Positions 25,594-32,363 are shown, counted from the stretch's first letter. The stretch is DNA of 64,000 nucleotides from Micromonospora sp. NBC_00389 (GCF_036059255.1 NZ_CP107947.1:3286001-3350000); one strand, 5' to 3'. Notes: a model not told the origin generated them from the letters alone. Made by a program: numbers and translations.

Positions 25594-25599
25594 TGCCCA

Positions 25600-25620
25600 C
25601 CCACCCCCACAAGGGGTGGG
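25600..25620. terminator. Hairpin at the right edge of the iteron region
   Basis: CCCACCCC (25600-25607) and GGGGTGGG (25613-25620) form an 8-bp stem with a 5-base loop. It can end the rep transcript or form part of the origin structure. About 78 bases separate it from the next gene. Confidence 0.5.
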
Positions 25621-25698
25621 GCAGGGCAGAGGCACCCGCTTGTTGATCTAGGCAGAAGTAACCATTCACCGGCCCGCAGCCGCAGAAAGAGGAACACC

Positions 25699-26061
25699 AT
25701 GACCGCGCCCACCTGCTACCCCGACACCATCGCCACCCTGGAGACTCAGGGATACCGGCACGTGCCCACCGCCCCCGGCTGCGCTCACGGCCTCACCCGG
25801 GCCTCCTGCCGCACCTGCGGCCTGTACCCCCACCGGGACGGCTGTGACTACCGCTGGCTGGACCACGGGCTGATCGTCGCCAGGGACGGCACCCGGTACC
25901 TCTACGCGTGGCTGTACCAAGACCCGGACCGGGTGCAGGAATGGGCCGCCCTCTACGCCCACCGGCACGGCCTCACGTACCGCATCAACCACCCGGACGA
26001 CCTGGAGGCTTACTGCCCGGGGGTCACCTCCATCCGCTACCACCGAACCGGCGAACCGTGA
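25699..26061 (+). CDS. Hypothetical protein of the element (possible zinc site)
   Basis: A 120-residue protein with Cys/His pairs that may hold a metal: CAHGLTRASCRTCGLYPH (residues about 28-45) plus a further Cys at 49. The rest is rich in Tyr and Trp (LYAWLYQDPDRVQEWAALYA). An AGAGGA precedes the ATG. No domain was recognised. The CxxC-centred N-terminus recurs in several proteins of the following chain. Confidence 0.65.
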   Translation: MTAPTCYPDTIATLETQGYRHVPTAPGCAHGLTRASCRTCGLYPHRDGCDYRWLDHGLIVARDGTRYLYAWLYQDPDRVQEWAALYAHRHGLTYRINHPDDLEAYCPGVTSIRYHRTGEP

Positions 26062-26502
26062 TGTCCGGAACTGTCGCGGGTAGCCCCCTGTCCCGCCACC
26101 GGCTTATGAAAACCATTTCCATTAGCCAATATGGAACAGTGTCGATGAAGCATCATAATGACGCTTATGGTGTCTGCGGCCAGGCAGGATCATGGCCCTG
26201 ACCTGCGGAAACGGGAGGCGACTCCCGGCACCAGGACCATGCCCCGATTCTGGTGACCCTCAGTAGCCAGATCGAGGGGCCTGTGCCCACAAATGTCCCG
26301 ATTCCAGGCCCGAGCCGGACTGAGGGCCGGAGGGGCAGGCAAAGGCCATTTGATCTTGGGGCACCTCCCGAAGTGTGCACAGGGTCAGGGCGAGTCGAAA
26401 CCCTGCCCGGGATCTATAGATAGACCAACTCGAATAGCTGAACCGTGTGCCACAGAAAGCGTCTATAGGTCATTAACCTCCTCCTCCACTACGATTAGCA
26501 TC
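26062..26502. promoter_or_regulatory. Regulatory region before the cargo operon
   Basis: A 441-base gap, partly much lower in GC than its surroundings (26100-26170 and 26410-26500). It contains an inverted pair TTCCAT/ATGGAA around 26117-26136, a CGGGAG-GCGA-CTCCCG hairpin (26212-26227), the 10-base palindrome ATCTATAGAT (26412-26421) and a second CTATAG (26463-26468). TATAGG at 26464-26469 could be the -10 box of the operon. Two tiny frames are possible: 31 residues on plus (26106-26201, no ribosome site) and 19 residues on minus (26414-26473, behind GGAGGAGGAGG). Confidence 0.5.
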
Positions 26503-26898
26503 ATGGCCGACAACTCCGGACAGAGTGCGACACTCGATGATCTGCGCTTTGCGCTGGCCGCTGTCGAGAACGGCGACGCGCGCAGCATCCGAGAGTCCGC
26601 GCTGATGTCGAAAGCCGAAATTGCGGCAATGTGCGGCGTAAGTGAGCGGATGATTGCCCATTGGGAGAACAAGACCCGCCCAGTTACCCCCGGTGTCGGG
26701 CAGATTTACGGGGCTTTGCTGCGGCGACTGGAAGCCCGAACCGAGCAACTGAATGAGCAGTGGGCAAGGCCGCAAGCCTGTCCGGCGTGTGTGGTCCGCG
26801 CCCGACTCGAATACCTGACACCGTTGCCGCATTCGTGTAACCGCTGCACGGAGAACCGCGAGACTGTCTTTGAGATGACCGGGGACGAGCAGCAGTGA
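26503..26898 (+). CDS. Helix-turn-helix protein with C-terminal zinc knuckle
   Basis: A 131-residue protein. Residues about 30-60 form an XRE-like helix-turn-helix (MSKAEIAAMCGVSERMIAHW). The C-terminal part has two CxxC pairs (CPAC and CNRC, about 28 residues apart) that would bind one zinc. It heads a chain of overlapping genes and is likely to control or be controlled with them. The ATG at 26503 has no Shine-Dalgarno; the leader instead reads CCTCCTCC, so translation may be leaderless or weak. The upstream in-frame extension to 26293 is unlikely to be coding. Confidence 0.75.
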   Translation: MADNSGQSATLDDLRFALAAVENGDARSIRESALMSKAEIAAMCGVSERMIAHWENKTRPVTPGVGQIYGALLRRLEARTEQLNEQWARPQACPACVVRARLEYLTPLPHSCNRCTENRETVFEMTGDEQQ

Positions 26899-27107
26899 TC
26901 GCCCTTGAGGAACGTCTCACTGCGGCCCTGCGGGAAACGGTCGGGTCTGCGGAATGCTGCCGGGCCGTGGACGTGCCAATGATCCTCGCCGAGATTTCCG
27001 AGGCGGTGTTGCTGCGTCGGCATACTCCTGGCTGTGTCGCTGCCCCGGGCAGCCGTGAGGTTGCCGTGTTCGCTATCTCGCTCACTCCGATCGGAAGCCC
27101 AACATGA
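26895..27107 (+). CDS. Small hypothetical protein, element chain gene 2
   Basis: A 70-residue protein (MIALEERLTAALRETVGSAE ...) with a helical N-terminal half and a CC pair. Its GTG overlaps the stop of the helix-turn-helix gene (GTGA) and its stop overlaps the next start (ATGA), so it is locked in a co-translated chain. No family was recognised. Confidence 0.6.
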   Translation: MIALEERLTAALRETVGSAECCRAVDVPMILAEISEAVLLRRHTPGCVAAPGSREVAVFAISLTPIGSPT

Positions 27108-27508
27108 TTGTCTCTTATCCCTCGTGCTGTTCCTTGCGTCGAGAACTGGTGCAATGGCCGTCGGCCAGCGGGGATCCTGGCGTCGCGTACCTCCAGCATT
27201 CACCGATCTGCCCCGACCGCCCGAACGCGTACGGCAACGTCCCGGTCCCGGTCGACACCGTCGCGGTGACCGTCCCGCCCGAGTCGTGGCCCCGGTCCGG
27301 CGAAAGGCGGTACGCGCAACCTGACTGGGAGCGCGACCCCGACCTTGCCCGCGCTCTGATCGTGCCGGCACCGGACCGTGCGGACGAGACTCTGCGTCGG
27401 CTGCTGGAACTGACGGACCGGCGCAGGGACGTCACCACCAACCCGGACGACATCAGCGGGTACGCGTTCGTTGTGCCCCCGTACCTGCACACCCGGTACG
27501 TCTCGTGA
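27104..27508 (+). CDS. Hypothetical protein, element chain gene 3
   Basis: A 134-residue protein without a recognised domain. It is Pro/Arg-rich with a helical middle part (DETLRRLLELTDRRRD). Both ends overlap neighbouring genes (ATGA and GTGA). Codon use follows the usual GC-rich third-position bias, which supports a real gene. Confidence 0.6.
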   Translation: MIVSYPSCCSLRRELVQWPSASGDPGVAYLQHSPICPDRPNAYGNVPVPVDTVAVTVPPESWPRSGERRYAQPDWERDPDLARALIVPAPDRADETLRRLLELTDRRRDVTTNPDDISGYAFVVPPYLHTRYVS

Positions 27509-27744
27509 GGACACACCTGGACCGGGTCACACGCGATGCACTGGAGCGGCATTTCCGGTGCCCAGACTGCCACCCGGACCCGGACGCATCATGCGCCGCG
27601 CGGGTTGGCGATCATGGCTTGGTGGTGATGGTCCGCCGTCACGCCCGGTCATGCCCTGGGCCTACGACCGGCCGGAAAGAAACGATGACTTTTGAATGGC
27701 CCCCGGAGCTACACACAGTCCAGTTAGGTCAGAGCGATGAGTGA
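27505..27744 (+). CDS. Small Cys-rich protein with TTA codon, element chain gene 4
   Basis: A 79-residue protein with an N-terminal CPDC motif and two further cysteines (SCAA, SCPG) with histidines nearby, a plausible zinc-binding site. Codon 74 is TTA (27724-27726), rare in GC-rich actinobacteria and usually read only by the bldA tRNA. The GTG start overlaps the previous stop; the end overlaps the next gene by 8 bases. Confidence 0.6.
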   Translation: MRTHLDRVTRDALERHFRCPDCHPDPDASCAARVGDHGLVVMVRRHARSCPGPTTGRKETMTFEWPPELHTVQLGQSDE

Positions 27745-27958
27745 ACCGATCCGTTTTTGCTGCCCGATCGATTCGAGCGCGTGCATGGAGTGCAAGCGGG
27801 GACTAGCCCAACTGGTCATCTTCCTTGGGGGCGGCCTCGGTGACGTTCGCTTCGACCCAAGACTCACGGCTTTCGTCATAGACAACGGCCGTCTACCCAC
27901 CAATGCGGAGCGCGTGAAGACCCTAGACGCGTTTCTAGCTACCGAGGATGCACGATGA
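27737..27958 (+). CDS. Small CCP..C.xCK protein, element chain gene 5
   Basis: A 73-residue protein opening with IRFCCPIDSSACMECKRGLA, a likely zinc-binding fold, followed by a hydrophobic, Gly-rich segment and a helix ending in KTLDAFLATED. The next gene has the same opening and a related VDAFLAS end, so they look like duplicated partners. The start overlaps the previous gene by 8 bases and the stop overlaps the next start (ATGA). Confidence 0.65.
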   Translation: MSEPIRFCCPIDSSACMECKRGLAQLVIFLGGGLGDVRFDPRLTAFVIDNGRLPTNAERVKTLDAFLATEDAR

Positions 27959-28347
27959 AGAGCGATGAAATCCGGCTGTGTTGCCCGCCGTTGTCCGGCC
28001 GTGAGTGCCGCAAGTGCAAGACCCTACTCACGCGCCTCGGGCGCAAGGTCACCATCACACGGAATATGCACGATTTGCCGCTGACCGCTTCTAGTCGGCA
28101 GGGGCACGCCGTTTACCTCCTGGAAGGTCACTACGGCAACTGGCGACTGATCCCGTGGACCGCTGACGCGCTCACCGCTGCCGCAGCGTTGCCGCAGCAA
28201 GAGCAGGCCGACCGGGCACGGCTCCTGGGCAAGGTGGACGCGTTCCTGGCCTCCCGTGTGAAGCCCGGGAAGCCACTAACGGCCACGGGGAAGCCGGGCC
28301 AGCAAAAGCCGGTCGCCCGGCCCACGTACAAGATTTGGAGAATCTGA
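27955..28347 (+). CDS. CCP..C.xCK protein, element chain gene 6
   Basis: A 130-residue paralogue-like protein: IRLCCPPLSGRECRKCKTLL at the N-terminus, then a beta-rich middle (HAVYLLEGHYGNWRLIPWTA), a VDAFLAS helix and a basic Lys/Pro-rich tail (KPGKPLTATGKPGQQKPVAR). The two Cys pairs probably bind zinc. It overlaps gene 5 by ATGA and is followed after one base by gene 7. Confidence 0.65.
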   Translation: MKSDEIRLCCPPLSGRECRKCKTLLTRLGRKVTITRNMHDLPLTASSRQGHAVYLLEGHYGNWRLIPWTADALTAAAALPQQEQADRARLLGKVDAFLASRVKPGKPLTATGKPGQQKPVARPTYKIWRI

Positions 28348-28348
28348 C

Positions 28349-29317
28349 ATGGCCAGGACCCGCGCGCGGGCACGGCAGGCCAAGCCCCCCGTTGCCGTCA
28401 AGGCGAGCAACGCGGAACGGTTCCGGGCCTTGAGCGCCAAAGTCGATGCGCTACCCGCCGAGATCCCGATGCCGGCCGCGACCCCGATCAGGGTGGCGAT
28501 CCGGTCCGGTGTTCAGGGGCCGCACGGTGCGATCAGTTGCGACACGTGCGGCTGTCGGACCGCGATGGGATGGTCGGCCCCGGTGCCGCTGCCCCGGAGC
28601 AGCGGGGCCAGCCTGCCCCGGGCAACCCGTCGCGGCCTGCCGATCGATGCCCTGGTGCCCCGGTGTGCCCCGTGCGCGGCACTGTGGGCGAGCATCCCGG
28701 ACCCGGCCCCGATGACGGGGCGTCCCCACCGGGAGGTGATCCTTGATGCCCTGATCGCTGATCATCTCGGTGTACCGGTGCAGCGCAACCTTGCCCGCGC
28801 GGTGACCGAAGGGGCGTACTGCGGCTTAGCGGTGCATCAGCCGGAGTATCTGGCGGACAACTCAGACCGGTCCCCGCTGTGGTGGGTCGGGGACCGGGAG
28901 GACGCGCGCCGACGCGCACGGGCACCGTACGAGGGTCCCGGGTCGCTCGGCGGGAAGCTGGACTACGACGTGACCGCCCGGGAGGACGCGCAGTGCCGGC
29001 TGATGCTGGCTGATCTCCGCAACGGGCCTGTGGCGGTGCTGAAGCACTACGCGGAAACGCTGAAGGTCGACCTGTTGAACCTGACGCCAGCGCAGCGGGA
29101 AGACCTGGAAACGGCCTGTCGTCGGGGCATCATGACCGGCTATCGGCGCAATGAGCCGTTGTTCCACTTCCTGACCCGTAAGCAACTCGGCCAGGCCCTA
29201 GCGTGGTTTGAGTACGAACGGGAGCACGGGGACCCTGGGGACCCGATGAAGGTGGCGCAGGTGACACACGGACTGCTGGCGATCACCCGGATGCGCGGGG
29301 ACACGGCCTGGCTATAG
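28349..29317 (+). CDS. Large hypothetical protein closing the element chain
   Basis: A 322-residue protein with no recognised domain. A basic N-terminal tail (MARTRARARQAKPP) is followed by a Cys cluster (CDTCGCRT, about 64-71, and CAPC, about 109-112) that likely binds zinc, then a helical C-terminal domain of about 200 residues. Codon 160 is TTA (28826-28828). It is the biggest cargo protein and may be the effector of the chain. A strong terminator follows 19 bases later. Confidence 0.7.
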   Translation: MARTRARARQAKPPVAVKASNAERFRALSAKVDALPAEIPMPAATPIRVAIRSGVQGPHGAISCDTCGCRTAMGWSAPVPLPRSSGASLPRATRRGLPIDALVPRCAPCAALWASIPDPAPMTGRPHREVILDALIADHLGVPVQRNLARAVTEGAYCGLAVHQPEYLADNSDRSPLWWVGDREDARRRARAPYEGPGSLGGKLDYDVTAREDAQCRLMLADLRNGPVAVLKHYAETLKVDLLNLTPAQREDLETACRRGIMTGYRRNEPLFHFLTRKQLGQALAWFEYEREHGDPGDPMKVAQVTHGLLAITRMRGDTAWL

Positions 29318-29336
29318 CTTCGCTGGCCCCACAAAC

Positions 29337-29373
29337 GCAACCGCCCCCGGATGACGGCTCCGGGGGCGGTTGC
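29337..29373. terminator. Strong bidirectional terminator
   Basis: A perfect 15-bp stem (29337-29351 with 29359-29373) with a 7-base loop lies between the end of the plus-strand chain and the converging minus-strand pair, and can serve both. Confidence 0.85.
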
Positions 29374-29383
29374 TTGCCTGCGG

Positions 29384-29584
29384 CTACCGGGTGCGGCCCT
29401 TGCGGCTGGTCTGGTAGCGGGTGCTGCGCTGCTCCCGGTAGTCGGCGAGGAGTGCGGCGGCCTCATCCAGGCGGGGGCACCCGGAGTCGGTGCACCGGGT
29501 GCACAGGTTCCGGTCGTGGAACGTGACGCAGTAGCTGGCTTGTTCGACGTAGAACGGGATGCGGGAGAGCAGGTCCTCACCCAT
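29384..29584 (-). CDS. Small Cys-rich protein
   Basis: A 66-residue protein with four closely spaced cysteines after a Tyr/Cys segment (SYCVTFHDRNLCTRCTDSGC), which would bind one zinc, then a helix and a basic tail (TSRKGRTR). The ATG at 29584 overlaps the stop of the upstream 73-residue gene in ATGGGTGA, so translation is coupled; a longer frame to 29692 would run through that gene. Confidence 0.65.
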   Translation of the reverse strand: MGEDLLSRIPFYVEQASYCVTFHDRNLCTRCTDSGCPRLDEAAALLADYREQRSTRYQTSRKGRTR

Positions 29585-29798
29585 CGCGGCGCTGGCCCCT
29601 CGGACCCCTGGGGTTGACGGGCCAGGCGGGGCGGGTGTTGTACACGCGGGCCACCTGGTTGGGGCCGTGAGGGGTGTGCGGCTCGTAGGCACCGGTCCCG
29701 TATGCGCCGGCCCGGTGCGGGTAGGCGGTGGCGGGTCGGCACAGCGGCTCGGGGGCGGGGGCGGGGTGACGGCGGATTCGGGCTAGGAGCCGGAACAT
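29577..29798 (-). CDS. Small Pro/Arg-rich protein
   Basis: A 73-residue protein (MFRLLARIRRHPAPAPEPLC ...), amphipathic at the N-terminus and otherwise rich in Pro, Arg and Tyr. A near-perfect AGGAGGT precedes the ATG, the best ribosome site in the element. It is divergently transcribed from the GntR-type gene, with palindromic operator-like sequence between. Function unknown. Confidence 0.65.
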   Translation of the reverse strand: MFRLLARIRRHPAPAPEPLCRPATAYPHRAGAYGTGAYEPHTPHGPNQVARVYNTRPAWPVNPRGPRGQRRDG

Positions 29799-29886
29799 GT
29801 TGACCTCCTGTTTAGGTCCTGCCACCGACCCCCGTGGGGGCCGGGAACCCCGTTCACCGGCCCTCACAGGGGATTAGGGGGCGTTT

Positions 29887-30026
29887 CCTGCCAGGGAGAC
29901 ACCCGAACCGAATCTGGCATACCCGGGTATGCCCGGTCAAGAACTGATCACAGGTTGTCACCGGTGATGATTGACGACATGGCGGACAGCATGGTCAACT
30001 CGGCGAATCCTGCCAGGGAGACAGCC
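29887..30026. promoter_or_regulatory. Divergent control region with palindromes
   Basis: Between the minus-strand small genes and the GntR-type gene lie a perfect 16-base palindrome (GCATACCCGGGTATGC, 29917-29932), a 10-base palindrome (TCACCGGTGA, 29958-29967) and a 15-base direct repeat CCTGCCAGGGAGACA at 29887-29901 and 30009-30023. The second direct-repeat copy covers the ribosome site of the GntR-type gene. These are probable operators, perhaps for autoregulation. Confidence 0.5.
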
Positions 30027-30242
30027 GTGCCAGCCCAGACGAAAACCGAACGTCTCATGTCCGCCATCACCAACCGGATCGCCGCCGGAGAGTTCAACCC
30101 CGGCGACAAGCTGCCCAGCGGATCCGAACTGATCACCGAGTACCAGGTGTCACGGATGACCGTGCGCATGGCCATGGAACGGCTCAAGGCCGCCGGGGTC
30201 GTCGAGTCCATCGCCGGCAGCGGCTACTACGTCAAGGACTGA
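30027..30242 (+). CDS. GntR-type winged-helix regulator without effector domain
   Basis: A 71-residue DNA-binding protein made of little more than the GntR winged helix: LMSAITNRIAAGEFNPGDKL, then PSGSELITEYQVSRMTVRMA and a C-terminal wing (GVVESIAGSGYYVKD). Such KorSA/TraR-like repressors control transfer or replication in actinomycete elements. The GTG at 30027 has CAGGGAG 6 bases upstream; an ATG at 29967 would add 20 residues but has no ribosome site. No ligand domain follows, so it may act as a constitutive repressor. Confidence 0.85.
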   Translation: MPAQTKTERLMSAITNRIAAGEFNPGDKLPSGSELITEYQVSRMTVRMAMERLKAAGVVESIAGSGYYVKD

Positions 30243-30430
30243 TTCAGCCGGGCCAGCAACTCCCGGCCCTCATGCGGGGCCAACTTCTCGTTGAGAACGA
30301 GACGGGCCACCAGTTCCCGCGTAATGTCGCGGTCCTGGTGGCCTGTCTTGCTGATGACCTCCGCCATGAGGCGGTGCATGGCGGACGGCTGCGGCTGGGG
30401 GCGGGTACGAAGAAACGGCAAAAGGGACAC
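30227..30430 (-). CDS. Small hypothetical protein at the right end of the element
   Basis: A 67-residue protein (GTG at 30430, GGAG 7 bases upstream). After a basic start it forms two or three helices (HRLMAEVISKTGHQDRDITR ... HEGRELLARLNQ). It overlaps the converging GntR-type gene by 16 bases. It lies next to attR, a usual place for excision or maintenance factors, but no motif proves this. Confidence 0.5.
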   Translation of the reverse strand: MSLLPFLRTRPQPQPSAMHRLMAEVISKTGHQDRDITRELVARLVLNEKLAPHEGRELLARLNQSLT

Positions 30431-30471
30431 GGTACGGCTCCGGTTCCGGGCTGTGGGAGGCTCCGGACTCT

Positions 30472-30483
30472 CCGGATAACCTC
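30472..30483 (+). repeat. Possible integrase arm site (right)
   Basis: Second copy of CCGGATAACCTC, matching 22154-22165, about 65 bases inside attR and in the same orientation. See the left copy for the interpretation. Confidence 0.4.
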
Positions 30484-30547
30484 CGCTTCTACGCTCGCCG
30501 TCCGGGTGCGTTTTCCCTGGTCATGCACAACGCTTAGGCCCCGGCAC

Positions 30548-30589
30548 CCCGAAGATGCCCGGCGAGCCCAAGCGGGTCCAGCCCAGCCG
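30548..30589 (+). other. attR site
   Basis: Right copy of the 42-base att repeat; the first 18 bases equal those at 22043-22060. The sequence to its right is the original 3' end of ligD, so the chromosome resumes here. Confidence 0.85.
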
Positions 30590-30623
30590 CGCCAAGCGCA
30601 CGCCCGGCGACGACAGCACCTGA
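30548..30623 (+). pseudogene. ligD: Displaced native 3' end of ligD
   Basis: From 30552 the codons read KMPGEPKRVQPSRAKRTPGDDST and a stop at 30621-30623, continuing the reading frame of ligD at 22047. There is no start codon or ribosome site, so this fragment is not expressed as a protein. It shows which end of ligD is native: the last 10 residues of the current LigD come from the element. Confidence 0.85.
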
Positions 30624-30711
30624 CGCTGGCGGTCAACGCCGGCCCCGGCGCGCGTCGCGATTTCTGGATCGAACCCGTCACGACGGGCGCTCGACCGGAC
30701 ATGGAGTAGAC

Positions 30712-31278
30712 GTGAGCTCCGGGACTGAGCACGAGGACCGCTTCCGTCGCATCTACGCGGTCAACTTCGAGCCGCTGCTGGCGTACGCCATGCGGCGCGT
30801 CGAGCAGCCCGAAGACGCGGCTGACGTGGTCGCCGAGACCTTCCTCGTCGCCTGGCGGCGCAGCCGTGAGATGCCGCCGGAGGCCGAGGTCCGGCTGTGG
30901 TTGCACGGCGTGGCCCGACGGGTGCTGGCCAACCACCACCGCGGCGGAGTGCGCCGGGGACGGCTGGGTGAACGGTTGCGGCAACGGCTCAGGGCCGCGG
31001 TCGCCGTCGACCCGGGCAGCGAGGTGCCGGAACGGCTCACGGTCCAGGCCGCGCTGGCCAGGCTGGGCGAGTTGGACCGGGAGGTGTTGATGCTGACCTT
31101 CTGGGAGGGCCTGGAGCCACGCGAGGCCGCCGTGGTTCTGCACGTGAGCCCGGCTGCGGTCCGCACCCGGCTGTCGCGTGCCCGGGCCCGGTTGCGAAGT
31201 CTCGTCGGTGACGATCTCGGCCCACCCGGACATGTACTCGACGTCATGGCCGCACGAGCCCCGGAGGAGGGCAGATGA
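30712..31278 (+). CDS. ECF RNA polymerase sigma factor
   Basis: A 188-residue sigma-70 family protein with region 2 (about 15-80: YAVNFEPLLAYAMRRVEQPE, DVVAETFLVAWRR) and region 4 (about 115-165: LDREVLMLTFWEGLEPREAA, VSPAAVRTRLSRARARLR). There is no extra C-terminal domain. GTG start at 30712. It overlaps the next gene by ATGA, the normal position for its regulator. The gene lies 89 bases beyond the displaced ligD tail and is chromosomal. Confidence 0.9.
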   Translation: MSSGTEHEDRFRRIYAVNFEPLLAYAMRRVEQPEDAADVVAETFLVAWRRSREMPPEAEVRLWLHGVARRVLANHHRGGVRRGRLGERLRQRLRAAVAVDPGSEVPERLTVQAALARLGELDREVLMLTFWEGLEPREAAVVLHVSPAAVRTRLSRARARLRSLVGDDLGPPGHVLDVMAARAPEEGR

Positions 31279-32363
31279 CCGACGAGCAGCTCGACCGGAT
31301 GGTCCGAGACGCCGACCCGTACCGACCCGATGTCATCACTCACCTCGACGGGGCCGCACAGCACCTCCTGGAGGAGATCATGTCCGCGCCGACCCTCGAG
31401 ACCGTCGCCGAACCGCCGGGCAAGCCCCCGCGGGCGCGCCGAACCATGATGAGCGGCCTCGCCAGCGCCGGTGTCGCGGCCGCCGTTCTCGCCATTGTCC
31501 TCACCGTCTCGATCATGAATGTCGATCAGCCGGGAGGCCGCGAAGCATCCCCGGACACCAGTCCCACCTCCGAGGCGACGAGACCAACCTCCTACTCCGC
31601 CATGGTCCTCAAGGCGGCCGAGGAGAACCCACGGCTGTTGATCGACCAGCCTGGCTGGAAGGCCACCACCGTCTACGGGTTCACCGAGAAGGAGGGCACC
31701 ATCGAGTTCAGCAACGACGGGCAGCGGTTGCAGATGAACTGGTACCCGGCCGACCAGTACGACGGCTACCACAAGGATCGGCTGCACGTCAGCAAACCGG
31801 AGCAGGTGACGGTCGACCGCTGGCCGGGCGACCTGTTCCGCTACAGCGCGAGCGACTTCGCGGTCATGCTCCGGCCCCGCGACGGGTCCTTCGTCGAACT
31901 GCGTACCGGGGGCGCCTGGACGCGAAGCGAGTTCGATCGGGTTCTCGCCGACGTGGTCCGCGTCGACGCCCGTACGTGGCTGGCCGCGCTTCCGGCGGAG
32001 ATCGTCACCCCGGATCGGGTGGACGAGCAGGCGGCCAAGGTGCTCGCCGACGTGCCGCTCCCGCCGGGCTTCGACACGGCCGCCCTGACCGGCCTCGGCA
32101 CGAACGACGCCTACCAGTTCGGCGCCGCGCTGACCAGCCGGGTCGGCTGCGGGTGGATCGCGGAGTGGCTGCGCGCGAAGCAGGCCGGCGACGCCGCCGC
32201 GCTTCAGCGGGCCGCTGACGCGCTGCGCAGCAGCCACAAATGGAAGGTGTTGCACCAGATGAACGACGAGGGTGACTGGCCGGAGGTGTTCTGGGAGACC
32301 GCCGACAAGGTGGCCGCCGGAGAGTTTCCCGCCGGGTACCGAGGGGCCCTGGGCTGCGAATAG
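31275..32363 (+). CDS. Membrane protein coupled to the ECF sigma factor (anti-sigma-like)
   Basis: A 362-residue protein: cytoplasmic N-terminus (1-55) with no zinc-finger motif, one membrane helix (about 60-82, SGLASAGVAAAVLAIVLTVS), and a large extracytoplasmic domain of unknown fold (about 105-362). Translation is coupled to the sigma gene by ATGA. The layout is that of a membrane-bound regulator that releases the sigma factor on an outside signal, but the sequence gives no direct proof of sigma binding. Confidence 0.75.
   Translation: MTDEQLDRMVRDADPYRPDVITHLDGAAQHLLEEIMSAPTLETVAEPPGKPPRARRTMMSGLASAGVAAAVLAIVLTVSIMNVDQPGGREASPDTSPTSEATRPTSYSAMVLKAAEENPRLLIDQPGWKATTVYGFTEKEGTIEFSNDGQRLQMNWYPADQYDGYHKDRLHVSKPEQVTVDRWPGDLFRYSASDFAVMLRPRDGSFVELRTGGAWTRSEFDRVLADVVRVDARTWLAALPAEIVTPDRVDEQAAKVLADVPLPPGFDTAALTGLGTNDAYQFGAALTSRVGCGWIAEWLRAKQAGDAAALQRAADALRSSHKWKVLHQMNDEGDWPEVFWETADKVAAGEFPAGYRGALGCE

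Larger units (their letters stand above)
22043..30565. mobile_element. Integrated element of about 8.5 kb in the 3' end of ligD
   Basis: Bounded by an 18-base identical core (CCCGAAGATGCCCGGCGA) at 22043-22060 and 30548-30565. Contents in order: a 56-residue protein and a tyrosine integrase beside the left end, a small basic protein, a possible small RNA, a RepA-like ATPase with an iteron cluster, a helix-turn-helix protein leading a coupled chain of small Cys-rich proteins, two divergent small genes and a GntR-type regulator. The integrase/replication/GntR set recalls actinomycete integrative elements (AICEs), but no FtsK/TraB-like transfer gene is visible, so it may be a mobilisable or satellite element, or a phage relative. 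Confidence 0.85.

Noticed and set aside
26106..26201. 31-codon plus-strand frame before the cargo operon
   Set aside because: Lower GC and a plausible peptide, but no ribosome site and no family; kept only as part of the regulatory-region note.
29384..29692. Longer form of the 66-residue Cys-rich element protein
   Set aside because: The extra N-terminal part overlaps the 73-residue gene, which has a near-perfect AGGAGGT; the short form gives a coupled start.
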